Program-made: the position numbers and the translations under genes
In this document: positions 1 through 9,188 of the stretch, piece by piece
How the letters are laid out: every line of letters starts with the position of its first letter
How positions within the stretch are numbered: the first letter of the stretch is position 1
Notes under the pieces: generated by a model
The model's input: only the letters and a program-made list of their open reading frames with translations
Databases searched by the model: none
Told to the model about the DNA's origin: nothing
Assembly (NCBI RefSeq): GCF_900090325.1
Contig: NZ_FMHW01000002.1
Span: 5,147,001 to 5,211,000 of the forward strand
DNA from: Micromonospora pallida
Lineage (GTDB): Bacteria > Actinomycetota > Actinomycetes > Mycobacteriales > Micromonosporaceae
DNA: 64,000 bases
Reading direction: 5' to 3'

Positions 1-38
1 GGGGCGGGTCGGACAGAGTCCGTGACGACTCGCCGACC

Positions 39-112
39 CGATCCGGTCAACCGGCAGAGCCCGACGGCGGTCGACCGATCCGGTCAACCGGCGGAGCGCG
101 ACGGGGGTCGAG
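39..112. repeat. 37-bp tandem repeat, two copies
   Basis: Two imperfect 37-bp units (39-75 and 76-112) share the core CCGATCCGGTCAACCGGC. The second unit overlaps the 3' end of the LacI-family gene, so it encodes part of that protein's low-complexity Ser/Pro-rich tail. Probably a local duplication; no function is evident. Confidence 0.7.
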
Positions 113-1175
113 CCGAGGAACCCGACGCGGACGCCGTCGGCGGGCCGGCGGTGGTGCCGGTCAGCACCGTGCAGGGCAGGCTCCGCTGGAGTGCGTCGGC
201 GGTGAGTGGGGTGGCGCTGACCAACTGCTCGTAGAGAAGTCGTACCGCGGCGGCGCCCATCTCCTCGCGGGGGATCCGGAAACCGGTCCACTCGACGTCG
301 TCAGGCGTCTCGCTCTCGGCGTCACCGAGCTGGGCCAGCGACAGGTCACCGGGCACGGACAGTCCCCTGGCCAGTGCCGCTGCCCGGATCGCGGGTGCCA
401 GCCCGGACGGCCAGATCACCGCCGCGGTGAGACCGTTGTCGCCGAGCAGGTCGAGCGCCTCCCCACCGGACAGCCCGGTGCCGTCGAGGACGACCGGGCG
501 ACGTCCGGCGGCTCGTACCGACTCGTGGTAGCCCTGCGCGCGGTCCACTGACGGCTCGTCCCGGCGGAGGTCGCCGAGAAACCCGACCCGCTCGTGGCCG
601 AGGGCGAACAGCAGCTCCACGACCTTCCGGGTCGCGGTCAGGTAGTCCGCGCCGACGTACGGGACGGGGCCGGCGGCCGACTCCCGGCGGCCGATGAACG
701 CGAACGGGAAGTCCCTGCCGAGCAGGTCGGCGAGGTCCCGCTTGTCGTCGTAGCGGCCGAGCAGCACACAGCCGTCGGCGATGCCGAGTCGATAGGAGCC
801 GTCACCGAGCAGGCGCTGTCTCCCCTGGGACGACGGGGTGCCGGTGAAGAACAGCAGGTCGCACCCGAGCGCCTCGGCCTGCGCCTCGACCCCGATCAGG
901 AACGGGTGGTAGAAGTCCCGACTGTCGCGTGGGAAGACGGGCTCGTAGGTGAAGACGCCGACGATCCGGGTCCGTCCGCCAGCCAGCCGCTGCGCGGCCG
1001 GGTTGGCGACATAGCCGGTCATCTGGATGGCGTCGAGCACGCGCTGGCGGGCCTGCTCGCCCACCCGGCGGCGGCCGGTCTCGCCCCCGTTCAGGATCAG
1101 CGAGACGGTGGCCTGGCTCACCCCGGCGAGCCGGGCCACATCGGCCTGGGTCGCCCGCCCGGTGCCACGTCCCAT
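84..1175 (-). CDS. LacI-family transcriptional regulator
   Basis: A 363-residue LacI/GalR-type repressor. An N-terminal helix-turn-helix reads ATQADVARLAGVSQATVS at about residues 8-25, with the hinge after it and a periplasmic-binding-protein-like sugar domain over roughly residues 60-345. The ATG at 1175 is chosen over upstream starts because AGGAGG lies a few bases before it and the HTH begins at once. No sugar transporter or glycosidase lies nearby, so the effector cannot be guessed. The last residues (SASGSSARPPSRSAG) are low complexity and are encoded by the tandem repeat at the left end. It lies downstream of cysDN on the same strand, separated by about 300 bases and a hairpin, so it is probably its own unit. 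Confidence 0.9.
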   Translation of the reverse strand: MGRGTGRATQADVARLAGVSQATVSLILNGGETGRRRVGEQARQRVLDAIQMTGYVANPAAQRLAGGRTRIVGVFTYEPVFPRDSRDFYHPFLIGVEAQAEALGCDLLFFTGTPSSQGRQRLLGDGSYRLGIADGCVLLGRYDDKRDLADLLGRDFPFAFIGRRESAAGPVPYVGADYLTATRKVVELLFALGHERVGFLGDLRRDEPSVDRAQGYHESVRAAGRRPVVLDGTGLSGGEALDLLGDNGLTAAVIWPSGLAPAIRAAALARGLSVPGDLSLAQLGDAESETPDDVEWTGFRIPREEMGAAAVRLLYEQLVSATPLTADALQRSLPCTVLTGTTAGPPTASASGSSARPPSRSAG

Positions 1176-1483
1176 CGCCTTCCACCTCCTGTCCCGGGCG
1201 GTGACCGGTGGTCCGCTCCGGACTGCGTGTCGGTCATGCGCATCACCGCAGGATCTCGATGGCATCGCTGCTACGGCGGACCGCCCCGCAGCCGGCGTCG
1301 TCACCGGTCAGCCCCATGCTACGTCCGCAGCCGGGCCCCGGGACGCACCGGCACCCAGCGCAGCCGGGACGCACTCCCGTAGTGCGCATGACCACTGGTT
1401 CCCCGGGCGATGTGGGGTGGGGTGGTTGCAGGGGGCCCTTCCTCATCAAATAACGGTAGGAAGGGTCCCCTGCTACCGGTTTG
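1176..1483. other. Intergenic region cysN to lacI
   Basis: No gene seen. The region holds a hairpin repeat element just after cysN (1428-1473) and a pair of inverted 11-bp sequences, GGTCATGCGCA at 1232-1242 and its complement at 1383-1393. The first contains the 8-bp palindrome ATGCGCAT. These could be sites for the LacI-type regulator encoded next door, but this is only positional inference. Confidence 0.4.
1428..1473. repeat. Palindromic hairpin element, copy 1
   Basis: Two 16-bp arms, GCAGGGGGCCCTTCCT (1428-1443) and AGGAAGGGTCCCCTGC (1458-1473), pair at 15 of 16 positions with one G-U, around a 14-nt loop. It starts ten bases after the cysN stop codon and could end cysDN transcription. 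The second copy at 15799-15844 has the same stem length, loop length and outer arm sequence, so this is a dispersed element rather than a unique terminator. Confidence 0.8.
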
Positions 1484-2779
1484 TCAGGTGGTTTCGACGA
1501 TCATCGCGGCGGCGACGGTGCGGTTGGTGGCCTCGTCGATGATGATGAACCCGCCGGTGGTGCGGTTTCGGCGGTACTCGTCGGCGAGTAGCGGCACGGT
1601 GGTGCGGAGCCGGACCCGGCCGATCTCGTTCAACTTCAACTCGCCCGCGGTGTCGTCACGGTGCAGGGTGTTGATATCCAGCCGGTAGTGCAGGTCACGG
1701 ACGATCGCCCGGGCGGTGCGGGTGGTGTGTTTGATCGTGTACCGGCCGCCGATCTGCAACGGTCGGGTCTCGTCCATCCAGCACACCATCGCCTCCACAT
1801 CCTGCGTCGGGGTGGGGGCGTTGTTCGGCCGGCAGATCATGTCCCCCCGCGAAATGTCGATCTCATCCGTCAGGCGGACGGTGACGGACATGGGTGGGAA
1901 CGCCTCGGCGACCGGCCCGTCGGCGGTTTCGACCGACGCGATGCGGGAGGTGAACCCGGACGGCAACACCATGACCTCGTCGCCCGGCTTGACCACACCG
2001 GAAGCGACCTGCCCGGCATAACCCCGGTAGTCGGTGACCGTCGTCGACTGCGGACGGATCACATACTGCACGGGGAAGCGGACGTCGACCAGGTTCCGGT
2101 CGGAGGCGATGTGCACCCGCTCGAGGTGGTGCAACAGGGACGGGCCTTCGTACCAGGGGGTGTTCTCCGACCGGGTGACAATGTTGTCACCCTTCAACGC
2201 CGAGATCGGCACCACGGCGAGGTCGGGGACGTCGAGTTTCGCGGCGAACGCGGTGAACTCGTCGGCGATCCGCTCGAACACCTCCTGCGACCAGTCCACC
2301 AGGTCCATCTTGTTCACGCAGAGCACGAGGTGCGGCACACGCAACAACGAGCAGAGGAAGGCGTGGCGGCGGGACTGCTCCACCAGACCCTTCCTGGCGT
2401 CCACCAAAATCAACGCCAGATCAGCGGTAGACGCACCGGTGACCATGTTCCGCGTGTACTGGATGTGCCCCGGAGTGTCAGCAATGATGAACTTCCGCCG
2501 CGGCGTAGCGAAATACCGGTAAGCGACATCGATCGTGATGCCCTGCTCCCGCTCCGCCCGCAACCCATCCGTCAACAAGGCCAGATTCGTGTACTCGTCA
2601 CCACGAGCAGCCGAAACCGCCTCCACCGCCTCCAACTGATCCGTAAACAACGACTTCGTGTCATACAACAACCGACCGATCAGGGTCGACTTACCGTCGT
2701 CGACGCTGCCGGCGGTGGCGAAACGGAGCAGGTCCATCGGACGGGCCGACGACTCCGGGACGATCGTCTCGACGCTCAT
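1484..2779 (-). CDS. cysN: Sulfate adenylyltransferase subunit 1 (GTPase)
   Basis: A 431-residue CysN, the GTPase subunit that couples GTP hydrolysis to adenylylation of sulfate to APS by CysD. The P-loop GSVDDGKST is at residues 24-32, followed by DTPGH and NKMD motifs and EF-Tu-like beta-barrel domains. It ends without a C-terminal APS kinase domain, so it is the short, non-fused form, and no separate cysC is in the window. Its ATG overlaps the cysD stop by one base (TGATG), which implies translational coupling. A hairpin element follows the stop codon. This is the second gene of a cysDN operon for assimilatory sulfate activation. Confidence 0.95.
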   Translation of the reverse strand: MSVETIVPESSARPMDLLRFATAGSVDDGKSTLIGRLLYDTKSLFTDQLEAVEAVSAARGDEYTNLALLTDGLRAEREQGITIDVAYRYFATPRRKFIIADTPGHIQYTRNMVTGASTADLALILVDARKGLVEQSRRHAFLCSLLRVPHLVLCVNKMDLVDWSQEVFERIADEFTAFAAKLDVPDLAVVPISALKGDNIVTRSENTPWYEGPSLLHHLERVHIASDRNLVDVRFPVQYVIRPQSTTVTDYRGYAGQVASGVVKPGDEVMVLPSGFTSRIASVETADGPVAEAFPPMSVTVRLTDEIDISRGDMICRPNNAPTPTQDVEAMVCWMDETRPLQIGGRYTIKHTTRTARAIVRDLHYRLDINTLHRDDTAGELKLNEIGRVRLRTTVPLLADEYRRNRTTGGFIIIDEATNRTVAAAMIVETT

Positions 2780-3690
2780 CAGAAGTAGCCCTCCCGCTTG
2801 CGGTCCTCCATCGCGGCCTCACTCACCCGGTCATCTCCCCGGGTCGCACCCCGCTCGGTGATCCGGGTCGCCCCGACCTCCTCGATCACCTTCTCCACCG
2901 TGTCCGCGTCCGACCGCACCGCAGCCGTCATCGACGCGTCCCCGACGGTCCGGTACCGCACCCGCGCCTTGAACCGCTCCTCCCCCGCACGGGGCCGGAA
3001 GAACTCGTTCACCGCGTACAACATGCCATCCCGGTCGATGACCTCACGGTCGTGCGCGAAGTAGATCGACGGCAGAGCGATCCGCTCCCGAGCGATGTAA
3101 TGCCACACATCCAACTCGGTCCAGTTCGACAACGGAAACACCCGAATCGACTCACCCGGATGATGCCGACCGTTATACAACGACCACAACTCCGGACGCT
3201 GATTCTTCGGATCCCACTGCCCAAACTCATCCCGGAACGAGAACACCCGCTCCTTCGCCCGCGCCTTCTCCTCATCCCGACGCGCCCCACCAAACAACGC
3301 ATCAAACCGATGCTTCTCCACGGCGTCGAGGAGGACGGGGGTCTGGATGCGGTTACGCGTCCCGTCGGGGCTCTCCCGGACCAGTCCGCGCTCCAGCGCC
3401 TCGGGGACGCTGGCCACGATCAACTGGAGCCCCAACTCGGCAACCCGCTGGTCGCGGTACTCCAGCACTTCCGGGAAGTTGTGGCCGGTGTCGACGTGCA
3501 TCACCGGGAACGGAATGCTCGCCGGGGCGAACGCCTTCTGGGCGAGCCGGAGCATCACGATCGAGTCCTTGCCACCAGAGAAGAGCAGCACCGGCCGCTC
3601 CATCTCCGCCACCACCTCACGCATCACGAAGATGCTCTCCGCCTCCAACGCGTCCAGGTGGGAGACGCGGTAGGCCGCGGGGGCGGTCAT
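2779..3690 (-). CDS. cysD: Sulfate adenylyltransferase subunit 2
   Basis: A 303-residue CysD, the catalytic subunit of ATP sulfurylase, which makes APS from ATP and sulfate. The PP-loop SGGKDS is at residues 38-43, and the C-terminus MEDRKREGYF is typical of the family. Start at the ATG at 3690, seven bases after a GAGG. It is the first gene of the cysD-cysN pair, which overlap by one base. A CysQ-type phosphatase gene lies 73 bases upstream on the same strand, so all three may be co-expressed. Confidence 0.95.
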   Translation of the reverse strand: MTAPAAYRVSHLDALEAESIFVMREVVAEMERPVLLFSGGKDSIVMLRLAQKAFAPASIPFPVMHVDTGHNFPEVLEYRDQRVAELGLQLIVASVPEALERGLVRESPDGTRNRIQTPVLLDAVEKHRFDALFGGARRDEEKARAKERVFSFRDEFGQWDPKNQRPELWSLYNGRHHPGESIRVFPLSNWTELDVWHYIARERIALPSIYFAHDREVIDRDGMLYAVNEFFRPRAGEERFKARVRYRTVGDASMTAAVRSDADTVEKVIEEVGATRITERGATRGDDRVSEAAMEDRKREGYF

Positions 3691-3763
3691 GACGTGGCCT
3701 CGTTTCGTGCGGCTCGGCTCATGGATTCCAGACCTTTCCGGTCGGACACCTCAGGAAGTGGGG

Positions 3764-4603
3764 TCAGGCTACCCCGGTATGCCTCTGCAGCGCTGCAAGC
3801 AACCGGCTGGCGAGATCCTTGCGACAGACCAGCAGGTCAGGCAGGCGAGGATCCGCCTCGTTGTATTTCAGCGCAGATCCGTCAATTCGGGAAGCGTGCA
3901 GCCCGGTGGCCGTCGCCACAGCCACCGGTGCGGCCGAGTCCCACTCGTACTGCCCCCCGGCATGGATGTACGCGTCCACCTCACCGGTCACCACCGCCGC
4001 GATCTTCGCCCCCGCCGAACCCATCGGCACCAACTGCGCGCCGATGTCCCCGGCCAGGTCGGTGAGGAAGACCGGCGGACGGCTACGGCTGACCGCCAGG
4101 CGAATGATCCGCCCACCCCGCGCGGTCGCCGCCTCCACCGTCATCGGCGGGTACGCCGGCGGATGGTCGGTGGCGAGCACCCGGTGCTGCGCGGGCAACG
4201 CCACCGCCCCAGCGACCAGTCCGTGCGGGGTCGACCCGTTGCGCGCCCAGAGCGCCACGTGCACCGCCCAGTCCGAGCGGCCCTCCTCGGAGAACTCCCG
4301 GGTCCCGTCCAACGGGTCGATGATCCACACCCGGTCGGCGGTCAGCCGGGAGACCGCGTCCGTGTTCACCTCGGCGGCCCAGGCCAGACGGGAGCCCTCG
4401 TCCTCCTCGGAGAGCACCGCGTCCGCCGGCCGCCAGCGGGCCAGCTCCGTACGGATCAGGTCGTGCGAGACCTTGTCCCCGGCCGCCTTCAACGCCCCCT
4501 GGTCGGTGAAGCCCAGCTCGTCCCGGAGCTCCAGCAGGGCCTGCCCGGCCCGCGCTGCCAGCCAACGGGCGAACTCGCCGTCGATCATTGGAGGACTGCC
4601 CAT
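3764..4603 (-). CDS. cysQ: 3'(2'),5'-bisphosphate nucleotidase, CysQ-like
   Basis: A 279-residue member of the inositol monophosphatase superfamily. The metal-binding motifs SEEDEG (65-70) and DPLDGT (96-101) and the C-terminal WDSAAPVAV are present. Placement beside cysDN supports the CysQ role of removing the phosphate of 3'-phosphoadenosine 5'-phosphate (PAP) or PAPS. Inositol phosphatase activity cannot be excluded from sequence. The ATG at 4603 is preferred because GGGAG lies six bases upstream; a second ATG at 4588 has no such site. Confidence 0.85.
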   Translation of the reverse strand: MGSPPMIDGEFARWLAARAGQALLELRDELGFTDQGALKAAGDKVSHDLIRTELARWRPADAVLSEEDEGSRLAWAAEVNTDAVSRLTADRVWIIDPLDGTREFSEEGRSDWAVHVALWARNGSTPHGLVAGAVALPAQHRVLATDHPPAYPPMTVEAATARGGRIIRLAVSRSRPPVFLTDLAGDIGAQLVPMGSAGAKIAAVVTGEVDAYIHAGGQYEWDSAAPVAVATATGLHASRIDGSALKYNEADPRLPDLLVCRKDLASRLLAALQRHTGVA

Positions 4604-4683
4604 GCCACACTCCCGCCGCTCGGGCCACGCCAAAATCGCAGACTACCGGCCGCCGATGCCCCCACCGGCACGCCCCGCCCGGG

Positions 4684-5274
4684 TCAACCGCCGTGGTAGG
4701 CGTTCTGCGTCCACTCGACGCCCTGTTTGATCACCGACTCCACGGCGTCGGCCGTCCGGTCGACCAGGAACTCCAGTTCCTTACGCTCGGCGCTGGAGAA
4801 GTCGGACAGGACGTAGTCCGCCGGGTCCTGCCGCCCGGGTGGCCGGCCGATGCCGAAGCGCACCCGGACGTAGTCCTTGGTGCCCAGCGACTTGGTCATC
4901 GAGCGCAGGCCGTTGTGGCCGCCCTCGCCGCCGCCGCACTTCACCCGTAGCTGCCCGTACCCGATGTCCAACTCGTCGTGCACGGCAATGACCTGCGCCG
5001 GGGGAATCTTGTAGAACTGCGCCAGCGCGGCGACCGGGCCGCCGGAAAGGTTCATGTACGTCAGCGGCTTGGCCAGCACCAGCTTCGGCCCACCGAACCC
5101 GAGCCGCCCCTCGGCGACCTCAGCCACCGTTCGGCGGTGCCGACCGAACTTCCCGCCGACCCGGCCGGCCAACAGGTCGGCCACCAGGAAGCCGACGTTG
5201 TGCCGGTTACCGGCGTACTCCCGGCCCGGGTTGCCCAGGCCGACCACCAGCCACGGCCGGTCCTCGTCCGTCAC
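4684..5274 (-). CDS. pth: Peptidyl-tRNA hydrolase
   Basis: A 196-residue Pth, which cleaves peptidyl-tRNA released from stalled ribosomes. GLGNPG is at residues 12-17, the catalytic His is at 25 in NRHNVGF, and [11 protein letters not shown] follows. The frame stays open well upstream, but homology begins at the GTG at 5274, which a purine-rich GGAAGGGG precedes. It follows rplY on the same strand, the usual actinobacterial order glmU-prs-rplY-pth. The 120-base gap to rplY holds an AT-poorer spacer with several short CGACGAC runs. Confidence 0.95.
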   Translation of the reverse strand: MTDEDRPWLVVGLGNPGREYAGNRHNVGFLVADLLAGRVGGKFGRHRRTVAEVAEGRLGFGGPKLVLAKPLTYMNLSGGPVAALAQFYKIPPAQVIAVHDELDIGYGQLRVKCGGGEGGHNGLRSMTKSLGTKDYVRVRFGIGRPPGRQDPADYVLSDFSSAERKELEFLVDRTADAVESVIKQGVEWTQNAYHGG

Positions 5275-5395
5275 CCTCCGCCCCTTCCGTCCCGACAACC
5301 ACCGCGCGATACGACGACACCGACGACCACCGCCCGCCGCCATACGACGACAGGCGCCCCCGAAGCGATCGGGGACGCCTGTCATACGGCTTCGA

Positions 5396-6079
5396 TCAGG
5401 CCTCGGTACGCGCCTCGGCCGGGGTCTCCTCGCCCTCGGCGGCCGGGGCCTCGGCACCCTCGGCGGCCTCCACGGCCTCCTCCTCGGCGGCAGCCGTCTC
5501 GGTCTCCGGGAGGGTGGCCTCGAGCTGCTCGGCGGTCGGCGCGGCGGTGACGGCGGCGACCGGCAGCTCCGGGTCGGCGGCCAGCTCGACACCGGCCGGC
5601 AGCTCCACGTCGGCGGCGGTGACCTGGTTGCCCGCGCCCAGGCCCTCGATCGACACCTCGAGGTGGTCCGGCACCTTGGTGGCCTCGGCGGTCACCGAGA
5701 GGGTGTCGTGGTCGTGCACGATCAGGGTGTCCTTCGCGGCGTCCCCGACGAGCTGCACCGGCACCTCGACGGTGACCTTCTCGCCCCGACGGACCAGGAG
5801 CAGGTCGACGTGCTCGAAGGTGTCCTTGATCGGGTCACGCTGGATCGCCTTCGGCAGGGCGAGGACCTGGGTGCCGTCGCTGACCTCGATGGCGAAGAGC
5901 TGGTTGGCCCCGCCCTTACGGATCGCCGCGGCGAACTCACGGGCCGGGAGCGCGATGTGCTTGGGCTTCTCGCCGTGGCCATACAGCACGGCGGGCACCT
6001 TGCCGGCCCGACGGGTACGACGGGCACCACCCTTGCCGAACTCGGTACGGGGCTCGGCGCTGATCTTTACCTCGGACAC
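5396..6079 (-). CDS. rplY: 50S ribosomal protein L25 / general stress protein Ctc
   Basis: A 227-residue long-form L25 (Ctc type). The N-terminal 5S-rRNA-binding domain covers about residues 1-95, with [18 protein letters not shown] near residue 18, followed by the beta-barrel TL5-like domain. From about residue 185 there is a very Ala/Glu-rich acidic tail ([13 protein letters not shown]), common in actinobacterial L25 and presumably disordered. The start is GTG with AGGAG seven bases upstream. It sits between prs and pth on the same strand, about 490 bases from prs. Confidence 0.93.
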   Translation of the reverse strand: MSEVKISAEPRTEFGKGGARRTRRAGKVPAVLYGHGEKPKHIALPAREFAAAIRKGGANQLFAIEVSDGTQVLALPKAIQRDPIKDTFEHVDLLLVRRGEKVTVEVPVQLVGDAAKDTLIVHDHDTLSVTAEATKVPDHLEVSIEGLGAGNQVTAADVELPAGVELAADPELPVAAVTAAPTAEQLEATLPETETAAAEEEAVEAAEGAEAPAAEGEETPAEARTEA

Positions 6080-6295
6080 GGGGAAACTCCTGAATGCTTA
6101 CGCGGCTGCGGCTTTAGTCGTCTGGCGGTGCTGGGGCGAGGGGCTCGCTGGGGCGCATGGTCTGAACGACTGCCCGGAGCACCGCGTCGATGACGGTGCC
6201 TCCGTGCGGCGCTTCTCAGCGGCCCGCAGGGCACCCTCGCCGTGGCAACCGGACCAGTCTACCCGAGCGCATTCCGCGCTTCTCAGCAGTCCCCA

Positions 6296-6340
6296 CACCT
6301 CGCCGCCCCGCCGGCCTCCGGACGGCGGGGCGGCGAGGTG
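6296..6340. terminator. Perfect 18-bp hairpin, possible prs terminator
   Basis: Arms CACCTCGCCGCCCCGCCG (6296-6313) and its exact complement (6323-6340) flank a 9-nt loop. There is no T run, as is common for terminators in very GC-rich genomes. It lies about 230 bases past the prs stop, so it would end prs transcription or shield rplY from read-through. Confidence 0.55.
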
Positions 6341-6372
6341 GTGAGGCGGTAAGGCGGTGGCACGAGGTGGGC

Positions 6373-6560
6373 CGCGCCCGGTGGAAACGGCGACACGACG
6401 TGGGCCGCACCCGGTGGAAACGGCGACACGACGTGGACGGTGCCGGCGGCAACGGTGGCACGAACGGGCCGTGCCGGCGAACGGGGACACGACGTGGACG
6501 GTGCCGGCCGGAACGGTGGACGAATGGGCCGTGCCGGCGGCGGGACCCTCGCCCCGCCGC
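6373..6560. repeat. Interleaved direct repeats
   Basis: ACACGACGTGG occurs three times. The 5' part carries two copies of CCGGTGGAAACGGCG-ACACGACGTGG at a spacing of about 35 bases. The 3' part carries two copies of GACGGTGCCGGC followed by AACGGTGG and GGGCCGTGCCGGC. No long reading frame uses them. Origin by local slippage is likely. Confidence 0.6.
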
Positions 6561-6569
6561 CGGGCGACG

Positions 6570-7550
6570 TCAGCTCAGTCCACCGAAGAGGGTGGTCACC
6601 GACCCGTCGTCGAAGACCTCGCGGATGGCCCGCGCCAGCAGCGGCGCGATCGACAGCACCGTGATCTTGTCGAGCTGCTTCTCCGGTGGCAGCGGCAGCG
6701 TGTTGGTCACCACCACCTCGCTGATCGGGCTGTTCTTCAGGCGCTCGGTGGCCGGGTCGGAGAGCAGGGCGTGGGTGGAGGCGACGATGACGTCGGCGGC
6801 GCCCGCCGCCTGGAGGATGTCGGCCGCCTTGGCGATCGTGCCGCCCGTGTCGATCATGTCGTCGACGATCAGGCAGACCCGCCCCTCGACGTCACCGACC
6901 ACCCGGTTCGCCACCACCTGGTTCGGCTTCAGCGGGTCCCGGGTCTTGTGGATGAACGCCAGCGGGCAGCCGCCCAGCCGGTCCGTCCACCGCTCCGCGA
7001 CGCGCACCCGGCCGGAGTCCGGCGCGACCACGGTCATCGGCCGACCGGCGTACTTACGCTCGACGTACTCGGCGAGGATGTCCATCGCGAAGAGGTGGTC
7101 GACCGGGCCGTCAAAGAAGCCCTGGATCTGCGCGGTGTGCAGGTCGACGGTGAGGATCCGGTTCGCCCCCGCCGTCTTGAGCAGGTCGGCGACGAGTCGG
7201 GCGGAGATCGGCTCCCGTCCCCGGTGCTTCTTGTCCTGCCTGGAGTACGGGTAGAAGGGCAGCACGACCGTGATGCGCTTCGCCGAGCCACGCTTCAACG
7301 CGTCGACCATGATCAGGGTCTCCATGACCCAGGTGTTGACACCGTGCGTCACGGACTGCACCACGAAGGCGTCCGACCCACGCACCGAGTCCTTGTACCG
7401 CACGAAGATCTCACCGTTGGCGAACTCGTACGCGTCGGCGGGGGTCGGCGCGACGCCGAGCACCTCACCGATCTCCCTGGCCAACTCCGGAAACCCGCGT
7501 CCGGAGAAGAGCATCATGCTCTTGCGGTTCTCGGCGACGATGCTGCCCAT
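6570..7550 (-). CDS. prs: Ribose-phosphate pyrophosphokinase
   Basis: A 326-residue PRPP synthase, which transfers pyrophosphate from ATP to ribose 5-phosphate. It has the metal/ATP region DLHTAQIQGFFDGPVDHL and the PRPP-binding loop VDDMIDTGGTI, and the length is normal for the family. The start is ATG with GGGAG about ten bases upstream. It lies directly downstream of glmU on the same strand, the usual actinobacterial arrangement, and feeds nucleotide, His and Trp synthesis. Confidence 0.96.
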   Translation of the reverse strand: MGSIVAENRKSMMLFSGRGFPELAREIGEVLGVAPTPADAYEFANGEIFVRYKDSVRGSDAFVVQSVTHGVNTWVMETLIMVDALKRGSAKRITVVLPFYPYSRQDKKHRGREPISARLVADLLKTAGANRILTVDLHTAQIQGFFDGPVDHLFAMDILAEYVERKYAGRPMTVVAPDSGRVRVAERWTDRLGGCPLAFIHKTRDPLKPNQVVANRVVGDVEGRVCLIVDDMIDTGGTIAKAADILQAAGAADVIVASTHALLSDPATERLKNSPISEVVVTNTLPLPPEKQLDKITVLSIAPLLARAIREVFDDGSVTTLFGGLS

Positions 7551-7651
7551 GGCCCGTCTGCTCCCGTGGGGTAGGTGGTGATCCGGGACTACTCGGTTGC
7601 AGTATCTACCTCGCCTGCGGCCGTTCGAACCGGCTGGGCATCGCCGTGGAT

Positions 7652-9115
7652 TTACTCACCCTCAGGTCCTCCCGAAACCTGTCCGGATGCGCCCTCCGTG
7701 GCCCGCCGCGCCGCCTCCGCTGCGGCCGTACCCTCGCGGCGCATCTCCACCCAGCCCTCGATGTTGCGCTGCCGTGCCCGCGCCACCCCCAGGGCTCCCG
7801 GCGGCACGTCCTTGTCGATCACCGACCCGGCGGCGGTGTACGCGCCATCGCCCACCTCGACCGGAGCGACGAACATGTTGTCCGCCCCGGTACGGGCGTG
7901 GCTGCCGATCACCGTGCGGTGCTTGTTCACCCCGTCGTAGTTCACGAAGACCGTCGCCGCACCGATGTTGCTCTGCTCGCCGATGGTGGCGTCCCCGACG
8001 TAGGTCAGGTGCGGCACCTTGGAACCGGCCCCGATCTGGGAGTTCTTCACCTCGACGAAGGTGCCCACCTTGGCCTTCTCCGCCAGCTTCGCCGCCGGGC
8101 GCAGGTACGCGTACGGCCCCACGCTGGCCCGTGGGCCGACCTCGGCGCCCACCGCGTGGCTACGGACGACCGTCGCGCCCGCGCCGACCACCGTGTCCTC
8201 CAGCGTCACGTCCGGCCCGAGCAGCGCACCGGCCCCGACCACGCTGGCCCCCTTGAGCTGGGTGTTCTGGTCGACCACCGCGTCCCGCTCGAGGGTGACG
8301 GTCACGTCGATCCAGGTGGTCTCCGGGTCGAGCAGGGTGACGCCGGTCCGCATCCAGTCCTCGTTGATCCGGTCCCGCAGCAGCCGCCGCAGCCCGGCCA
8401 ACTCGACCCGGTCGTTGCAGCCGAGGGTCTCGGTGTGGTCGGCGGCAACGTGCACCGCGACCGGCTCACCGGCCGAGGCGAACAGCCCGAAGACGTCGGT
8501 GAGGTACTCCTCACCCTGGTCGTTGTCGGTGGAGAGCTTGCCGAGCGCGTGCCGCAGCCGCACCACGTCGAAGGCGTAGATGCCCGCGTTGATCTCGCGG
8601 ATCGCCCGCTCCCCGGGGGTGGCGTCTCGCTCCTCGACGATCCGCTCGAGCCGGCCGGCCGAGTCGCGGACGATCCGGCCGAGGCCCGTCGGGTCGGGCA
8701 CCTCGGCGGCCAGCACGGTCGCCGCCGCGCCCGCCTCCTCGTGCGCCCCGACCAGGGCCGTCACCGTCTCCGACCGGAGCAGCGGCACGTCGCCGTTGAG
8801 GACGACCAGGGTGCCCGTGGCGTCCGGCACCGTCTCCAGGGCGATCCGCACGGCGTGCCCGGTGCCCAACTGCCGGGCCTGGAGGACCGGGGTCGCCTCC
8901 GGAGCGATCTCCGTCAACTGGGCCTGGACCTGGTCCGCGCCGTGCCCGACCACGACCACCGTGCGCTCCGCGGCCAGCGGCGCGGCGGCGGTCAGCACGT
9001 GCCCCACGAGGGTACGACCCAGCAGCGGGTGCAACACCTTGGGCAGCGCCGACTTCATCCGCTTGCCCTCACCAGCGGCGAGCACGACAACGATGCGGGG
9101 GGGCGGCTGGGACAC
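7652..9115 (-). CDS. glmU: Bifunctional UDP-N-acetylglucosamine pyrophosphorylase / glucosamine-1-phosphate acetyltransferase
   Basis: A 487-residue GlmU. The N-terminal nucleotidyltransferase domain opens with VVLAAGEGKRMKSALPKVLH, and the C-terminal half is a left-handed beta-helix acetyltransferase with hexapeptide repeats (GAGALLGPDV, GDATIGEQSNIGAATVFVNYD). It makes UDP-GlcNAc for peptidoglycan. The C-terminus ends in an acidic, disordered tail. The start is GTG with GGGAG upstream. A tRNA-Gln gene precedes it on the same strand by about 70 bases. Confidence 0.96.
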   Translation of the reverse strand: MSQPPPRIVVVLAAGEGKRMKSALPKVLHPLLGRTLVGHVLTAAAPLAAERTVVVVGHGADQVQAQLTEIAPEATPVLQARQLGTGHAVRIALETVPDATGTLVVLNGDVPLLRSETVTALVGAHEEAGAAATVLAAEVPDPTGLGRIVRDSAGRLERIVEERDATPGERAIREINAGIYAFDVVRLRHALGKLSTDNDQGEEYLTDVFGLFASAGEPVAVHVAADHTETLGCNDRVELAGLRRLLRDRINEDWMRTGVTLLDPETTWIDVTVTLERDAVVDQNTQLKGASVVGAGALLGPDVTLEDTVVGAGATVVRSHAVGAEVGPRASVGPYAYLRPAAKLAEKAKVGTFVEVKNSQIGAGSKVPHLTYVGDATIGEQSNIGAATVFVNYDGVNKHRTVIGSHARTGADNMFVAPVEVGDGAYTAAGSVIDKDVPPGALGVARARQRNIEGWVEMRREGTAAAEAARRATEGASGQVSGGPEGE

Positions 9116-9188
9116 GAGGAATGCTCCCGTCGGCAGTCGGACAGTCTGCGCCCATGCTAACCACGCATCAACCGCTCATGTGTACAAG

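Larger units (their letters stand above)
6080..6569. other. Intergenic region prs to rplY, repeat-rich
   Basis: No gene seen in 490 bases. It holds a perfect 18-bp hairpin (6296-6340) and a run of direct repeats (about 6373-6560). The rplY promoter should lie in the part nearest 6080; I could not pick a convincing -35/-10 pair. Confidence 0.6.

Noticed and set aside
1484..2788. Long plus-strand open frame opposite cysN
   Set aside because: It mirrors cysN codon structure; GC-rich genes give long antisense frames. No start signal or family pattern.
5275..5592. N-terminal extension of pth (about 100 residues)
   Set aside because: The extension is Arg/Pro/Ser low complexity; homology and a ribosome binding site place the start at 5274.
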